Assembly: GCA_900548005.1 (NCBI GenBank)
Contig: URIZ01000010.1
Span: 1 to 64,000, forward strand
Reading direction: 5' to 3'
Origin: an uncultured Eubacteriales bacterium
Lineage (GTDB): Bacteria > Bacillota > Clostridia > Christensenellales > CAG-917
DNA: 64,000 nt
Below the pieces are notes generated by a model, which was not told the origin of the DNA, did no database searches, and saw only the letters and a program-made list of their open reading frames with translations. Positions 49,199-58,437 of the stretch are shown here, piece by piece. Positions within the stretch are counted from its first letter, which is position 1; the number at the start of each line of letters is the position of its first letter. The position numbers and the translations under genes are program-made.

Positions 49199-51313
49199 AT
49201 GGAAAAAAGAATTTTTAAGACAACCGTAGGCGGCAGAGAAATGATCGTCGAAACAGGCGCATACTGCGGTCAATCCAACGGTTCGTGCATCGTTCGTTGC
49301 GGAGACACCGTGGTCATGGTCAATGCCACAATGAGCAAAGCACCCCGTGACGGCATGGACTTTTTCCCTTTGAGCGTTGACTACGAAGAGAAAATGTATG
49401 CAATCGGCAAAATCCCCGGCGGATTTAAGAAAAGAGAGGGCAGAGCAAGTGACAAGGCGATTTTGACTTCACGTCTTATCGACCGTCCCATTCGTCCGCT
49501 TTTCCCCAAGGGACTTTACAACGACGTGACGGTCATCGCAACCGTTTTGTCCGTTGACACCAACATCCCGCCCGAAGTTTTCGGCATGATCGGCTCGTCC
49601 GTCGCGCTCTCTATAAGCGACATTCCTTGGGCAGGTCCGACAGGCTCTGTGGTTGTCGGCATGGTGGACGGCGAGTACGTCATCAACCCCGACAGCGCAC
49701 AACGCGCAAAATCTCGTCTTACTCTCAATCTCAGCGGCACAAAAGACGCAATCATGATGGTTGAAGCAGGCGCAGACGTCATCACCGAAAAAGAAATGCT
49801 CGGCGCAATCATGTTCGGTCACGAAGAGATTAAGAAGATCGTTGCGTTCATCGAAGAGATCCAAAAAGAAGTCGGCAAGCCCAAACTCGATATGGATCTT
49901 GAACATATCCCCGACGACATCAACGAGAAAGTCCGCGCATACGCAAACGAAAAGATGGACTACGTTCTCGAAGCGTTCGACCGCTATGAAAGAGAAGACA
50001 GAGAAGAAGCTCTCAACGAAGACGTGCTTGCTCACTTCATCGACGATTTCAACGACGAACCCAAGAAAATCAAATTCATTCTCGACAGCTTGTACTATCT
50101 CAAGAAAGAGAAAGTCCGCGCAAAGATTCTCGACAAAGGCGTACGTCCCGACGGCAGAGAACTCACCGAGATCCGCCCCATTTGGTGCGAAGTCGGCATG
50201 CTCCCCAGAGTCCACGGCAGCGCAGTGTTCACTCGCGGACAAACTCAGGCTCTCACCACTTGCACTCTCGGCACGATAAGCGAAGCGCAAAAGCTCGAAG
50301 GTCTTGATGACGATTTCTACAAGAGATACATGCATCAATACAACATGCCGGGCTACTCCACGGGCGAAGCAAAGGCTCTCAAGAGCCCGGGCAGACGTGA
50401 GATCGGTCACGGCGCACTTGCAGAACGCGCTCTCGAACCTGTCCTTCCCAGCGAAGAAGAGTTCCCCTACGCAATCCGTACGGTTTCCGACATTTTGAGC
50501 TCCAACGGTTCAACCTCTCAAGCCTCTGTTTGCGGCAGCACGCTCGCTCTCATGGATGCAGGCGTTCCCATCAAAGCACCCGTTGCAGGTATCGCTATGG
50601 GACTTATCAAGAACGAAGAAAGCCACAAGGTTGCAGTGCTTACCGACATACAAGGTCTTGAAGACTTCCTTGGCGACATGGACTTCAAGGTCGCAGGTAC
50701 AACCGAAGGTATCACCGCAATCCAAATGGACATCAAGATCAAGGGTATTGACGAGGAGATTCTCACTCGCGCTCTCGAACAAGCTAGACTCGGCAGACTC
50801 GAGATCCTTGGCAAGATGCTTGCAACTCTTCCCGCACCGCGCGCAGAACTCAGTAAGTTCGCTCCCAAGATCGTGTCCTTCTCCATCGATCCCGACAAAA
50901 TCCGTGACGTCATCGGCACGGGTGGCAAGACCATCAACAAGATCATCGAAGACACCGGCGTCAAGATCGACATCAACGACGAAGGCACAATCTTCGTGGC
51001 ATCCAGCGACGACGCAGCCATCAAGAAAGCACGCACCATCATCGAAAACATCGTTCGTGACGTTGAAGTGGGTGACGTCTATGAAGGCAAAGTCACCAAG
51101 ATCATGGAAAACGACAAAGGTCAATTCGGCGCATCCGTCAACTTTGCTCCCGGCAAGGACGGCATGATCCACATCTCCAAGCTCTCCGACCAAAGAGTTG
51201 ACAAAGTCACCGACGTTGTCAACGTCGGAGACATCGTTCTTGTCAAAGTCATCAAGATTGACGAGAAACATAGGGTGGATCTTCGCCTTAAAGAAGTCAT
51301 CTCCAAAGCCTAA
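49199..51313 (+). CDS. pnp: Polyribonucleotide nucleotidyltransferase (PNPase)
   Basis: A 704-residue 3'-5' phosphorolytic RNase. Two RNase PH domains (GAYCGQSNGSCIVRCGDT; RGQTQALTTCTLGT), a helical linker, then KH (IDPDKIRDVIGTGGKTINKI) and S1 (GDVYEGKVTKIMENDKGQFG) domains. AGAAGGAG precedes the ATG. Part of the conserved rpsO-pnp-ylxY-mlpA order. Confidence 0.97.
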   Translation: MEKRIFKTTVGGREMIVETGAYCGQSNGSCIVRCGDTVVMVNATMSKAPRDGMDFFPLSVDYEEKMYAIGKIPGGFKKREGRASDKAILTSRLIDRPIRPLFPKGLYNDVTVIATVLSVDTNIPPEVFGMIGSSVALSISDIPWAGPTGSVVVGMVDGEYVINPDSAQRAKSRLTLNLSGTKDAIMMVEAGADVITEKEMLGAIMFGHEEIKKIVAFIEEIQKEVGKPKLDMDLEHIPDDINEKVRAYANEKMDYVLEAFDRYEREDREEALNEDVLAHFIDDFNDEPKKIKFILDSLYYLKKEKVRAKILDKGVRPDGRELTEIRPIWCEVGMLPRVHGSAVFTRGQTQALTTCTLGTISEAQKLEGLDDDFYKRYMHQYNMPGYSTGEAKALKSPGRREIGHGALAERALEPVLPSEEEFPYAIRTVSDILSSNGSTSQASVCGSTLALMDAGVPIKAPVAGIAMGLIKNEESHKVAVLTDIQGLEDFLGDMDFKVAGTTEGITAIQMDIKIKGIDEEILTRALEQARLGRLEILGKMLATLPAPRAELSKFAPKIVSFSIDPDKIRDVIGTGGKTINKIIEDTGVKIDINDEGTIFVASSDDAAIKKARTIIENIVRDVEVGDVYEGKVTKIMENDKGQFGASVNFAPGKDGMIHISKLSDQRVDKVTDVVNVGDIVLVKVIKIDEKHRVDLRLKEVISKA

Positions 51314-51325
51314 GCGCACTATTTA

Positions 51326-51680
51326 GCGAATAACTGCGTCAACACCGCCACCACAAACAGTCATGTACAGCAAGTACACTCCTGTCTGTGTTTGGCGGTG
51401 TTTCCTTGTTCTTCATCTAAATATTGCGTTTAGGATATAGGGGCGCAGTGGGGGCGAATAACTGCGTCAACACCCCATCGTTTCAAAATCACGTACAATT
51501 GGTACGTTTGGTTTTGCTCCGATGGGGGTGTTTCCTTGTTCTTCATCTAAATATTGCGTTTAGGATTATGGGGTGAAGTGGGGGCGAATAACTGCGTCAG
51601 AGCCACTCTCACAGACAGTCACGTACAACAAGTACGCTCCCGCCTGTGAAGAGCGGCTCTTTCTTGTTATAAAATCAATA
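51326..51680 (+). repeat. Three tandem hairpin cassettes after pnp (family H, copies 1-3)
   Basis: Units begin GCGAATAACTGCGTCA at 51326, 51454 and 51584 (periods 128 and 130). Each then has a long imperfect hairpin whose stem sequence differs between units, capped by a conserved GTAC-loop-GTAC tip, then TTTCCTTGTTCTTCATCTAA (copies 1 and 2) or TTTCTTGTTAT (copy 3). Outer stems: AACACCGCCA/TGGCGGTGTT (51341-51350/51393-51402), AACACCCCATCG/CGATGGGGGTGTT (51469-51480/51520-51532), AGAGCC/GGCTCT (51599-51604/51655-51660). No gene in the gap 51314-51700. The T-rich tails would allow terminator activity. Confidence 0.8.
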
Positions 51681-51700
51681 TAGCGTTTAGTTTTTCCATA

Positions 51701-52420
51701 TTAAATCACGTTGCTAACGATGTCGGCTGTCAGACCTTGCGCCGAGATGTATTCAAGGATTTTGTGTATGGCGGTGACGGTTGCGTCCGTGGGGTGCATC
51801 AATATTATGTCACCGGCTTTCAAGCCTTTTGTTGCACGCTCGAAGATGAGAGTTGCATCGTGATCTCGCCAGTCTATCGTGTCGCGCGTCCACATGATGA
51901 CTTTGTAACCCATATCATTGCATGCGATAAACATATTCTTGCCCATACTGCCGCTCGGAGGAGCGAAAAGTTTTGGATTTTTGTAGTCGTGAAGGGAGCA
52001 TAAAGCGTTGTCGATCAGCCTTTCGGTCACTCTGATTTCGTCGGCGTTGCTTTTGATGTTAAGCTTTGCGTGATCTCGGTGCGAATAGCCGTGATTGCCG
52101 ATTTCAAAGCCGTTAGATGACAGTTTAAGCAGAATATCCGCATTTTTTGCAACCCAAGATCCGCCCACGAAAAACGTGGCTTTCGCGCCGTATTCGCCAA
52201 GGATTTCGGCGATTTTTTGCACGTTGTCGGCACGCTCGTACACGTTGAAAGTCAGCGCGATTTTGCCTGAGTCTTTCTTGCCTTCGTATATTGCATTGTT
52301 GACCGTCACTACGTCGTTTTGCTTGGGATATGCCGCCACAAAAGACACCGCAAACGACACTATGAGTGTCGCCATTATGACAAAATTTGCTAAAAACGCT
52401 CGGAACTTAATTTCATTCAT
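51701..52420 (-). CDS. YlxY-like polysaccharide deacetylase homologue, probably inactive
   Basis: 239 residues from CAT 52418-52420 (MNEIKFRAFLANFVIMATLI), with one N-terminal membrane helix (about 9-30) and a NodB-type domain. Motif 1 (TFDDG) is altered to TFNV (57-60), losing the catalytic and metal Asp; the HxxxH pair survives (NHGYSHRDH, H110 and H114); motif 3 is FAPPSG without the usual Arg; MWTRDTIDW and IILMHPT follow. Similar losses are known in YlxY, which normally lies between pnp and mlpA, exactly this place, but here the gene is on the opposite strand. Deacetylase activity is doubtful. Confidence 0.8.
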   Translation of the reverse strand: MNEIKFRAFLANFVIMATLIVSFAVSFVAAYPKQNDVVTVNNAIYEGKKDSGKIALTFNVYERADNVQKIAEILGEYGAKATFFVGGSWVAKNADILLKLSSNGFEIGNHGYSHRDHAKLNIKSNADEIRVTERLIDNALCSLHDYKNPKLFAPPSGSMGKNMFIACNDMGYKVIMWTRDTIDWRDHDATLIFERATKGLKAGDIILMHPTDATVTAIHKILEYISAQGLTADIVSNVI

Positions 52421-52434
52421 ACCATAAAATATGT

Positions 52435-52462
52435 TTGCGCATATCCAACTATGTGTTATAAT
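52435..52462 (+). promoter_or_regulatory. Promoter of the M16 peptidase gene
   Basis: TTGCGC (52435-52440), 16-base spacer, TATAAT (52457-52462). The next ATG (52469) is 7 bases after the -10 box. Confidence 0.55.
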
Positions 52463-52468
52463 GTCCCT

Positions 52469-53719
52469 ATGCAAAAAATGATAACTTTCCCAAGCGGGCT
52501 AAAACTTGTATTTGTTCAAAACACAGCCGTCAGATCGGTTGCGCTCGGCGTATTTGTCGGCGCGGGCGTCATCAGAGAGACTCCCGACATCAACGGCGTA
52601 TCCCATTTTATCGAGCACATGCTTTTCAAAGGCACGAAAACTCGCTCCAGCTTCGATATCGTCAACGAGATAGACTCGATCGGCGCGCAAATCAATGCGT
52701 ACACGTCCAAAAGTTGCACCTGTTTCCACACCGTTTCTCTCGATACGAACGTGGAAAAATGCGCGGACGTGCTTTCCGATATGTATTTCAATCCGTCTTT
52801 CGATCCTGTCGAACTCGACAAGGAGCGCAGGGTGGTCATCGAAGAGATCAACGAGAGCGAAGACACGCCCGATGACGTGTGCATAGAACGTCTTATGAGC
52901 AACTTTTTCAAGGGTTGCGTGCTTGAAAAGACCATTCTCGGCACAAAAAAATCGCTCAAATCCATGACGAGCGACACGTTGCGCCAATACCATGCAAAGC
53001 ACTACGTTGCGCCCAACACCGTTGTTTCGATCGCAGGCAATATGACCGTCGATCAAGCCGTTGCACTTGTTGATACCTATTTTGAAAGCAAGTTTGAAAA
53101 AGGTGTGAAATACGAGGCTCAACCCGTCAATGTGCGCCCCGAACACTCCACGTCTTCCAAAAAGGAAAAGGACATCGAACAAAGCCACATCGCTTTCGCT
53201 TTCCCTTGCTATCCCTACAATGACGATAGGGGAGTGGCGATGCAGCTTATGAGCATAATTTTCAGCATGGAGATGTCATCCAGGCTCTTCCAAAGCGTCA
53301 GAGAAAAACACGGGCTTTGCTACACCATATACGGCTATCCGTCCGTCTATCAAAAGAACGGCGCATTTGTCATCTACACGGCAACAAGCCCCGACAACGC
53401 TCTCAAAGCCGCCCACGCCATCAAGGAAGAGATCGACCTTTTGCTCGCCAAAGGCGTCACCGAGCAGGAACTTGAAAAGGGCAAACAACAGCTCAAAACG
53501 TCGCTTGTTCTCGGTCAGGAAAGCACTTCTGCCATGATGCGCACCTTCGGAACTCACGCCATTCAGACCGGCGAGCTCTACGACTTCGACAAGCGCATTG
53601 CAGCCATCGATGCCACAACCTCCTCCGACGTTCTCCGCGCCGCTCACGACATTTTCGATTTTTCAAATGTGTGTACTAGTGTGGTGTCTCGTCAGCCCCT
53701 CTCAATAAAACTGCGCTAA
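52469..53719 (+). CDS. M16-family zinc peptidase (MlpA/YmxG-like)
   Basis: 416 residues. ATG 52469 is preferred because TATAAT lies just before it; an earlier in-frame ATG at 52451 precedes the -10 box. Predicted transcription start coincides with the ATG, so the message may be leaderless. Inverted zinc motif HFIEH (46-50) with downstream Glu in VVIEEINESED (about 126), and the second half-domain with LFQSVREKHGLCYTIYGYPS, typical of M16B peptidases. It is the usual neighbour of pnp in Firmicutes. The stop codon runs into hairpin cassette H copy 4. Confidence 0.9.
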   Translation: MQKMITFPSGLKLVFVQNTAVRSVALGVFVGAGVIRETPDINGVSHFIEHMLFKGTKTRSSFDIVNEIDSIGAQINAYTSKSCTCFHTVSLDTNVEKCADVLSDMYFNPSFDPVELDKERRVVIEEINESEDTPDDVCIERLMSNFFKGCVLEKTILGTKKSLKSMTSDTLRQYHAKHYVAPNTVVSIAGNMTVDQAVALVDTYFESKFEKGVKYEAQPVNVRPEHSTSSKKEKDIEQSHIAFAFPCYPYNDDRGVAMQLMSIIFSMEMSSRLFQSVREKHGLCYTIYGYPSVYQKNGAFVIYTATSPDNALKAAHAIKEEIDLLLAKGVTEQELEKGKQQLKTSLVLGQESTSAMMRTFGTHAIQTGELYDFDKRIAAIDATTSSDVLRAAHDIFDFSNVCTSVVSRQPLSIKLR

Positions 53720-53722
53720 ATA

Positions 53723-53830
53723 GCGAATAACTTCGTCAACACCCATCCGCTCCAAAATCACGTACGCATAGTACGTTGGGTTTTGTTTCGGATGGGTGTT
53801 TCCTTGTTCTTCATCTATTTATCGCAGTTT
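53723..53830 (+). repeat. Hairpin cassette, family H copy 4
   Basis: GCGAATAACTTCGTCA (53723-53738), stem AACACCCATCCG (53738-53749) with CGGATGGGTGTT (53789-53800), CAAAA/TTTTG and ACGTAC-loop-GTACGT inside, tail TTTCCTTGTTCTTCATCTA. Same architecture as the three copies after pnp. A truncated fifth copy follows at 53849 (GTGAATAGCTGTGTCA then AAGCCACGGCTTGTACGC). Confidence 0.75.
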
Positions 53831-54660
53831 TACAAAACGCACCATTGAGTGAATAGCTGTGTCAAAGCCACGGCTTGTACGCTGCGAATTGGCGACCGTT
53901 ACGGGCGCAACTCAAAAACTTTGTCATTGCGAGCACAAGCGTGGCAATCTCGTGGAAACGAAACGGCAAACAATTGCGCCCGATAAGTTTTGTTTTGTGC
54001 ATATCTCTACAAAGGGTGGGCGTTTGAAACCCTAAATAGAACACCCCATCTTTCCGGTCCGTGCCGGTATTTCTTCCACCACTCGTATAAAGTGCTTTCT
54101 CTACAAAACTTTCCGTCGCTCGCGGGGAAGACAGGCGGCACTCGCATAGAAAAGTATCGTTCACTCATTATGCCACTCGTTCGCAAGTGCAAAGAACAAC
54201 ACGTACTTGCTCACTTGTACTTCACACACAAGGGCTCCCGCACGTCAAAAACAAGCGAACTTGTGCGAGAGTAAGAAAGATGAAAGCGCAGTTTTTGGCG
54301 TGTGGGAAAAAGGAGCACAAAGACCGAAAGGCAAATGACTGCAACTTGTTGTAATCGTTTGCAAAACGGGCTTCTGTGTGACGTAAGCTCGGCGCTTATT
54401 TCGGCGTTCGCCTTGCGAACGCTCACTCCGAATAAGCACATTCCGTTTATAAGTGTGCTCCGAATAGGCTTTCGTTTTGGGCGCAACCAAAAAACTTTGT
54501 CATTGCGAGCCGACTTGTTCGGCGTGGCAATCTCGTGGAAACGAAACATCAAACTTTTTCTGCGCCCTCGCCGCAATTATTAATTGTTCATTATTAATTA
54601 TTAATTCAAAATCGGCTATCTAACCTTGTCAAAAAATATAGGTGAATTTTTCTCGGTCTT
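53831..54660. other. Repeat-filled intergenic region before ftsK
   Basis: No gene with a ribosome binding site was found. Contents: truncated H cassette (53849 on); two copies of a ~75-base repeat GCGCAAC...CATTGCGAG...GTGGCAATCTCGTGGAAACGAAA at 53905-53972 and 54481-54552; and between them, on the minus strand, sequence like the middle of repeat A3 (about 54080-54200). Short open frames on both strands do not resemble known proteins. Confidence 0.65.
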
Positions 54661-54665
54661 TTCTC

Positions 54666-54694
54666 TTGAAAATGCGTCTTAATTATGGTATAAT
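54666..54694 (+). promoter_or_regulatory. Promoter of ftsK
   Basis: TTGAAA (54666-54671), 17-base spacer, TATAAT (54689-54694). Confidence 0.7.
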
Positions 54695-54732
54695 TTTCTA
54701 TACTAATATTATATATACTAGGAAGGTAAACC

Positions 54733-57700
54733 TTGGAGAATACAAGACAAGCAAAAGCGAATAGAGCCAACAGGATAGCGGCGGGCATTTTGGTGATCAT
54801 TGTGTCGCTTTTCTGTTTCTTATCTTTGGTCGGCGCGCTTGGCGGAGTGGGCAGAATGGTGTACGGTTTTCTTGCGGGCTTTTTCGGGCTTGCGGCGTAC
54901 GCTTATTCTCTTATGGGGCTTATCATCGGCATTTGCGTGACTTTCAACGTGAGAGTCAAGATGCGTCCCTCAAAAGCGTGCATGTATTTAGGCTTGCTTA
55001 TCCTTGGCGTATTTGCGCTTCACATTTACACGTCCAGTGCGCACATCATCGGCGCGGATTGGGGCGGATATCTTCTCAACTGCTACAACAACACAAACAC
55101 GGCAGGCGGCATGCTCTACGGCATCCTTGCGTTTCCGCTGATGAAAGTCATCACGTCGGTGGGGGCATTGGTGGTGGCGTGCGTGGCGTTCTTTATCCTT
55201 GCGTTCTTTGCGATTTTTCCGTCCATAAAGCGCAACGTGACCTACACGGTTGCCGACAAGGCGGACAGACAAAGGCAAGTGGAGAGAAGAAGTCCAAAGC
55301 AAAAACGCTCTTTGGGCAAGAAGAAAAAGCAAGACCAATCGGCAACGGGAAGGCTCATCGACGCTCAAAGCGCGCCACTTATCACCGATTTTGCAAATCC
55401 GCAAAAGGAATTGTACGTTGTTGACGTCACATCCGACAGCAAAGAGCGCATAGGCGACAAAAAGGCACTCGGCGCAGACGGATACAAGCCCATCGGGTTC
55501 AATCCGCTCTATCCCAACGCAAGCGGCAACATCGAAGACGAGCAAAAACGCCCGTACACTCCCGATCAATTCTCGCCGCGCGGCATAGCAAAGGACATCC
55601 TTTTCGGCTCAGGTCCGAGCAAGGACAATCTTGCGCGTTTCGGATCGGCAAGCGATCCGCGCAACGCTCTTGGCAACGTTTCGCCCTCATACAGCGCAAT
55701 GCGCAGAAACGAGCTGAAAAACAAGCTCGGCATAGACGCGACTTCAAGCGCGATCAAAGAAGACTTTATGTCCAGATACCGCGCGTCCTATCAGCAAGAC
55801 GACAAGGCGGCAAAACCTGCCTTGCAGGCGGCAGAGCAAGAAAGCGCAACGAGCAAGATTCAATCTCCGCTCGATTTCAAGCGTGATTTCAATGCGTTGA
55901 AACAAGAGCAGACTCAGCGTTTCGGAGAGATGTACGCAAAGCCCGAGTTTGAGGCGGGAGTGCATCTTGAGCAAGAAGACGAGGCATGCCTTATTGCCGA
56001 GCCTGTCAAGAAAGAAGTGGTCAAACCCACAAAAGTGGTTGGCGGCGGCGACGCTATCAATGCAACCATACAAAAAGCGCAAAACGCAACGGGGCAATCT
56101 CAAGTCAACGTGGGCATGCTCGGCGCGCTCAACAGAGCCATTTCGGGCGAAGAGCCGCCAAAACCCGTGGTGAAAGAAGAGATAACGTCCGAGGCATACG
56201 ACAAGCCGAAGACGGATATGGTGTATATCGTGCGTGACGCTCAAGAGCCGCAAAAAGCACCTGCCGTAGTTTCGCAAGCGGCAAAAACAACTTCTGCGCA
56301 AGCCGACAAAAAGCCTGTCGAGCCGCAAATCCCCGTTGTTCAACCCAAGAAAAATCAGACGGTTGAAGACGCTGACAGAAGCGGATACAAAGCAGTGCAG
56401 GGCGACACCAAGATACCGCGCGCGTTCTCTCAAACGGCAGTCACAAAGGACGAGTCGAGCGAGAATATGGAAGCCAACTATTTTGGCGGCATAGGCAAAT
56501 CCAAGCCCGTTGCAAAGCCCTACGAAATGGGCAAAGCAACGCTTGACAGCCAACGCGCAAAGTATGTTGACAACGACAAGACGGTGGGCGGAGAAGTGCC
56601 CAGCGCGCCTGCTCCCGTGCAACAAAAAGTGACGGGCGGCGATATGTCGAGAAGTGCGATTCAGTCAACGACGGCAATCGCAAAGCAATCGGCAAAGAAC
56701 ATCGAAAATGCCGAAGTCGCGGCGCGTATTCAAAACATAAAACAAGCAATCAAAGAAACTCCGCAAATGGGACAATACGAAAGAGAAGCTCTCATGCGCG
56801 AAGAGAAGATGAAAGCGGCGCAAAGTCGCGGATTGCAGAAGGACGACGCGTCCAAGACCGTAAAAGCGGACAAGAGCGACAAACAACGTCTGACGCAAGT
56901 CAATATGGAGCAAGCCATTTCGCAAGCCACTCCCAAGCGTCCTTACGTTGCTCCGCCGATGAGTCTGCTTGTTCCGCCTGCTCCGGAAGTCGATCAACAC
57001 GAAGACTACGAGCAAAAGAAAGAACAGATTATCGGCACTCTTTCCTTCTTCAACATTGCGAGTGAAGTGATCGACATCATGGTCGGTCCGACCTTTACGA
57101 TGTACAAGTTGCGTGTCGAGATGCCGCGCGGAAGGACGATCAACTACATTTCCACGCTTGAAAACGACATAGCGATGAAGATGGAAGCGGAAAGCGTGCG
57201 TATCATCGCGCCTATCCCCGGCGAGAACGCGGTGGGCATCGAAGTGCCAAACAATCATCGCCGCAACGTCAACTTGTCCGAGATTATCGGCTCGCCCGAG
57301 TTTAACGGATCAAAAGATCCCAACACGTTTGCGCTGGGCAAAAACCTGTACGGTCAATCCAAAGTGGTACTTGTCAGAAAGCTGCCGCACGTGCTTATCG
57401 CAGGCGCGACCGGCGCAGGCAAGAGCTGCTGCATAAACTCGATCATCGTCAGCTTGCTCTACAAAGCGTCACCCGATGACGTGCGCCTTATCCTTATCGA
57501 CCCCAAACGTGTGGAACTTAGCATCTATGCAGGCATTCCGCATCTTCTTATGGACGAGATCATTTGCGACACGGACAAGGCAATACGCGCGCTCAACTGG
57601 ACGATAACCGAAATGGAACGCCGCATCAAGTATCTTGCCGAAGTCAACTATCGCAACATAGAAGAATACAACGAAGATTGCGTGAAGAACGGCTATGAAA

Positions 57701-58437
57701 AGATGCCGAGAATCGTCATCATCGTTGATGAATTTGCAGACCTTATGTCAACGGGCAAGAAAGCGGTGGAAGACACCGTCAACCGCATTGCAAGACTTGC
57801 TCGTGCAGTGGGCATACACCTTGTGCTTGCAACGCAAAGACCGTCGGTTGACGTCATCAGCGGCACGATCAAAAACAATTTCCCGGCTCGTATCGCATTC
57901 AAAGTCACGTCGAGCTTTGACAGTAAGACGGTGCTTGACAGCGTGGGTGCGGACAAATTGCTCGGCAACGGCGATATGCTGTTTATGATGCCGGGGGCAA
58001 GCACGCTCGAACGTATGCAAGGCGCATACATCTCCAACGAAGAAGTCAAAGACATCGTGGACTTTGTCAAGTCAAAGAACGACGCGTACTTTGACAACAA
58101 CATTAAGGACGCAATCTTCAAGGACAAGGAAGAAGAGCAACCGCAATCAAACGGATCTTCTCACGCAAACGATCGCAACAAGATTCCGCCCGAACTGTAC
58201 GATGCGCTCGAACTCGGCATACAAATAAGAGAAGAGCAAGACGCTCCGCTCAGCATATCTTTCTTGCAACGCCGTATGGGCTTTGGCTGGCCGAAAGCCG
58301 CAAAGATATACGACCTTATGGACAGAATGGGATATCTCACGCCCGACGAGCACGATCCGAAGAAGAAGAAAGTCAACATCACTTATGAAGAATTGGCGGA
58401 TCTGCGCGCAGCTGCCGAGAAGGAAGACGAAGAATGA
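54733..58437 (+). CDS. ftsK: DNA translocase FtsK/SpoIIIE
   Basis: 1234 residues from TTG 54733, preceded by GGAAGG (54721-54726). Four N-terminal membrane helices (about 14-160), then an unusually long charged, Ala/Gln/Lys-rich linker (about 165-740). The motor has alpha/beta domains with Walker A GATGAGKS (891-898), Walker B IVIIVDEFADLM and ATQRPSVDVI. A C-terminal gamma winged helix (SISFLQRRMGFGWPKAAKIYDLMD) reads KOPS/SRS-type DNA. It pumps chromosomal DNA at the division or sporulation septum. Bacillus SpoIIIE is about 790 residues; the difference is the linker. Overlaps rimO by 4 bases. Confidence 0.94.
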   Translation: MENTRQAKANRANRIAAGILVIIVSLFCFLSLVGALGGVGRMVYGFLAGFFGLAAYAYSLMGLIIGICVTFNVRVKMRPSKACMYLGLLILGVFALHIYTSSAHIIGADWGGYLLNCYNNTNTAGGMLYGILAFPLMKVITSVGALVVACVAFFILAFFAIFPSIKRNVTYTVADKADRQRQVERRSPKQKRSLGKKKKQDQSATGRLIDAQSAPLITDFANPQKELYVVDVTSDSKERIGDKKALGADGYKPIGFNPLYPNASGNIEDEQKRPYTPDQFSPRGIAKDILFGSGPSKDNLARFGSASDPRNALGNVSPSYSAMRRNELKNKLGIDATSSAIKEDFMSRYRASYQQDDKAAKPALQAAEQESATSKIQSPLDFKRDFNALKQEQTQRFGEMYAKPEFEAGVHLEQEDEACLIAEPVKKEVVKPTKVVGGGDAINATIQKAQNATGQSQVNVGMLGALNRAISGEEPPKPVVKEEITSEAYDKPKTDMVYIVRDAQEPQKAPAVVSQAAKTTSAQADKKPVEPQIPVVQPKKNQTVEDADRSGYKAVQGDTKIPRAFSQTAVTKDESSENMEANYFGGIGKSKPVAKPYEMGKATLDSQRAKYVDNDKTVGGEVPSAPAPVQQKVTGGDMSRSAIQSTTAIAKQSAKNIENAEVAARIQNIKQAIKETPQMGQYEREALMREEKMKAAQSRGLQKDDASKTVKADKSDKQRLTQVNMEQAISQATPKRPYVAPPMSLLVPPAPEVDQHEDYEQKKEQIIGTLSFFNIASEVIDIMVGPTFTMYKLRVEMPRGRTINYISTLENDIAMKMEAESVRIIAPIPGENAVGIEVPNNHRRNVNLSEIIGSPEFNGSKDPNTFALGKNLYGQSKVVLVRKLPHVLIAGATGAGKSCCINSIIVSLLYKASPDDVRLILIDPKRVELSIYAGIPHLLMDEIICDTDKAIRALNWTITEMERRIKYLAEVNYRNIEEYNEDCVKNGYEKMPRIVIIVDEFADLMSTGKKAVEDTVNRIARLARAVGIHLVLATQRPSVDVISGTIKNNFPARIAFKVTSSFDSKTVLDSVGADKLLGNGDMLFMMPGASTLERMQGAYISNEEVKDIVDFVKSKNDAYFDNNIKDAIFKDKEEEQPQSNGSSHANDRNKIPPELYDALELGIQIREEQDAPLSISFLQRRMGFGWPKAAKIYDLMDRMGYLTPDEHDPKKKKVNITYEELADLRAAAEKEDEE

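Noticed and set aside
49469..50410. 313-codon minus-strand frame opposite pnp
   Set aside because: Antisense shadow; composition rich in Cys/Phe/Asp typical of reverse frames here.
51326..51680. Possible CRISPR array (three units of ~128 bases)
   Set aside because: Units are far longer than CRISPR repeat-spacer units, the variable parts are self-complementary hairpins rather than spacers, and no cas gene is nearby.
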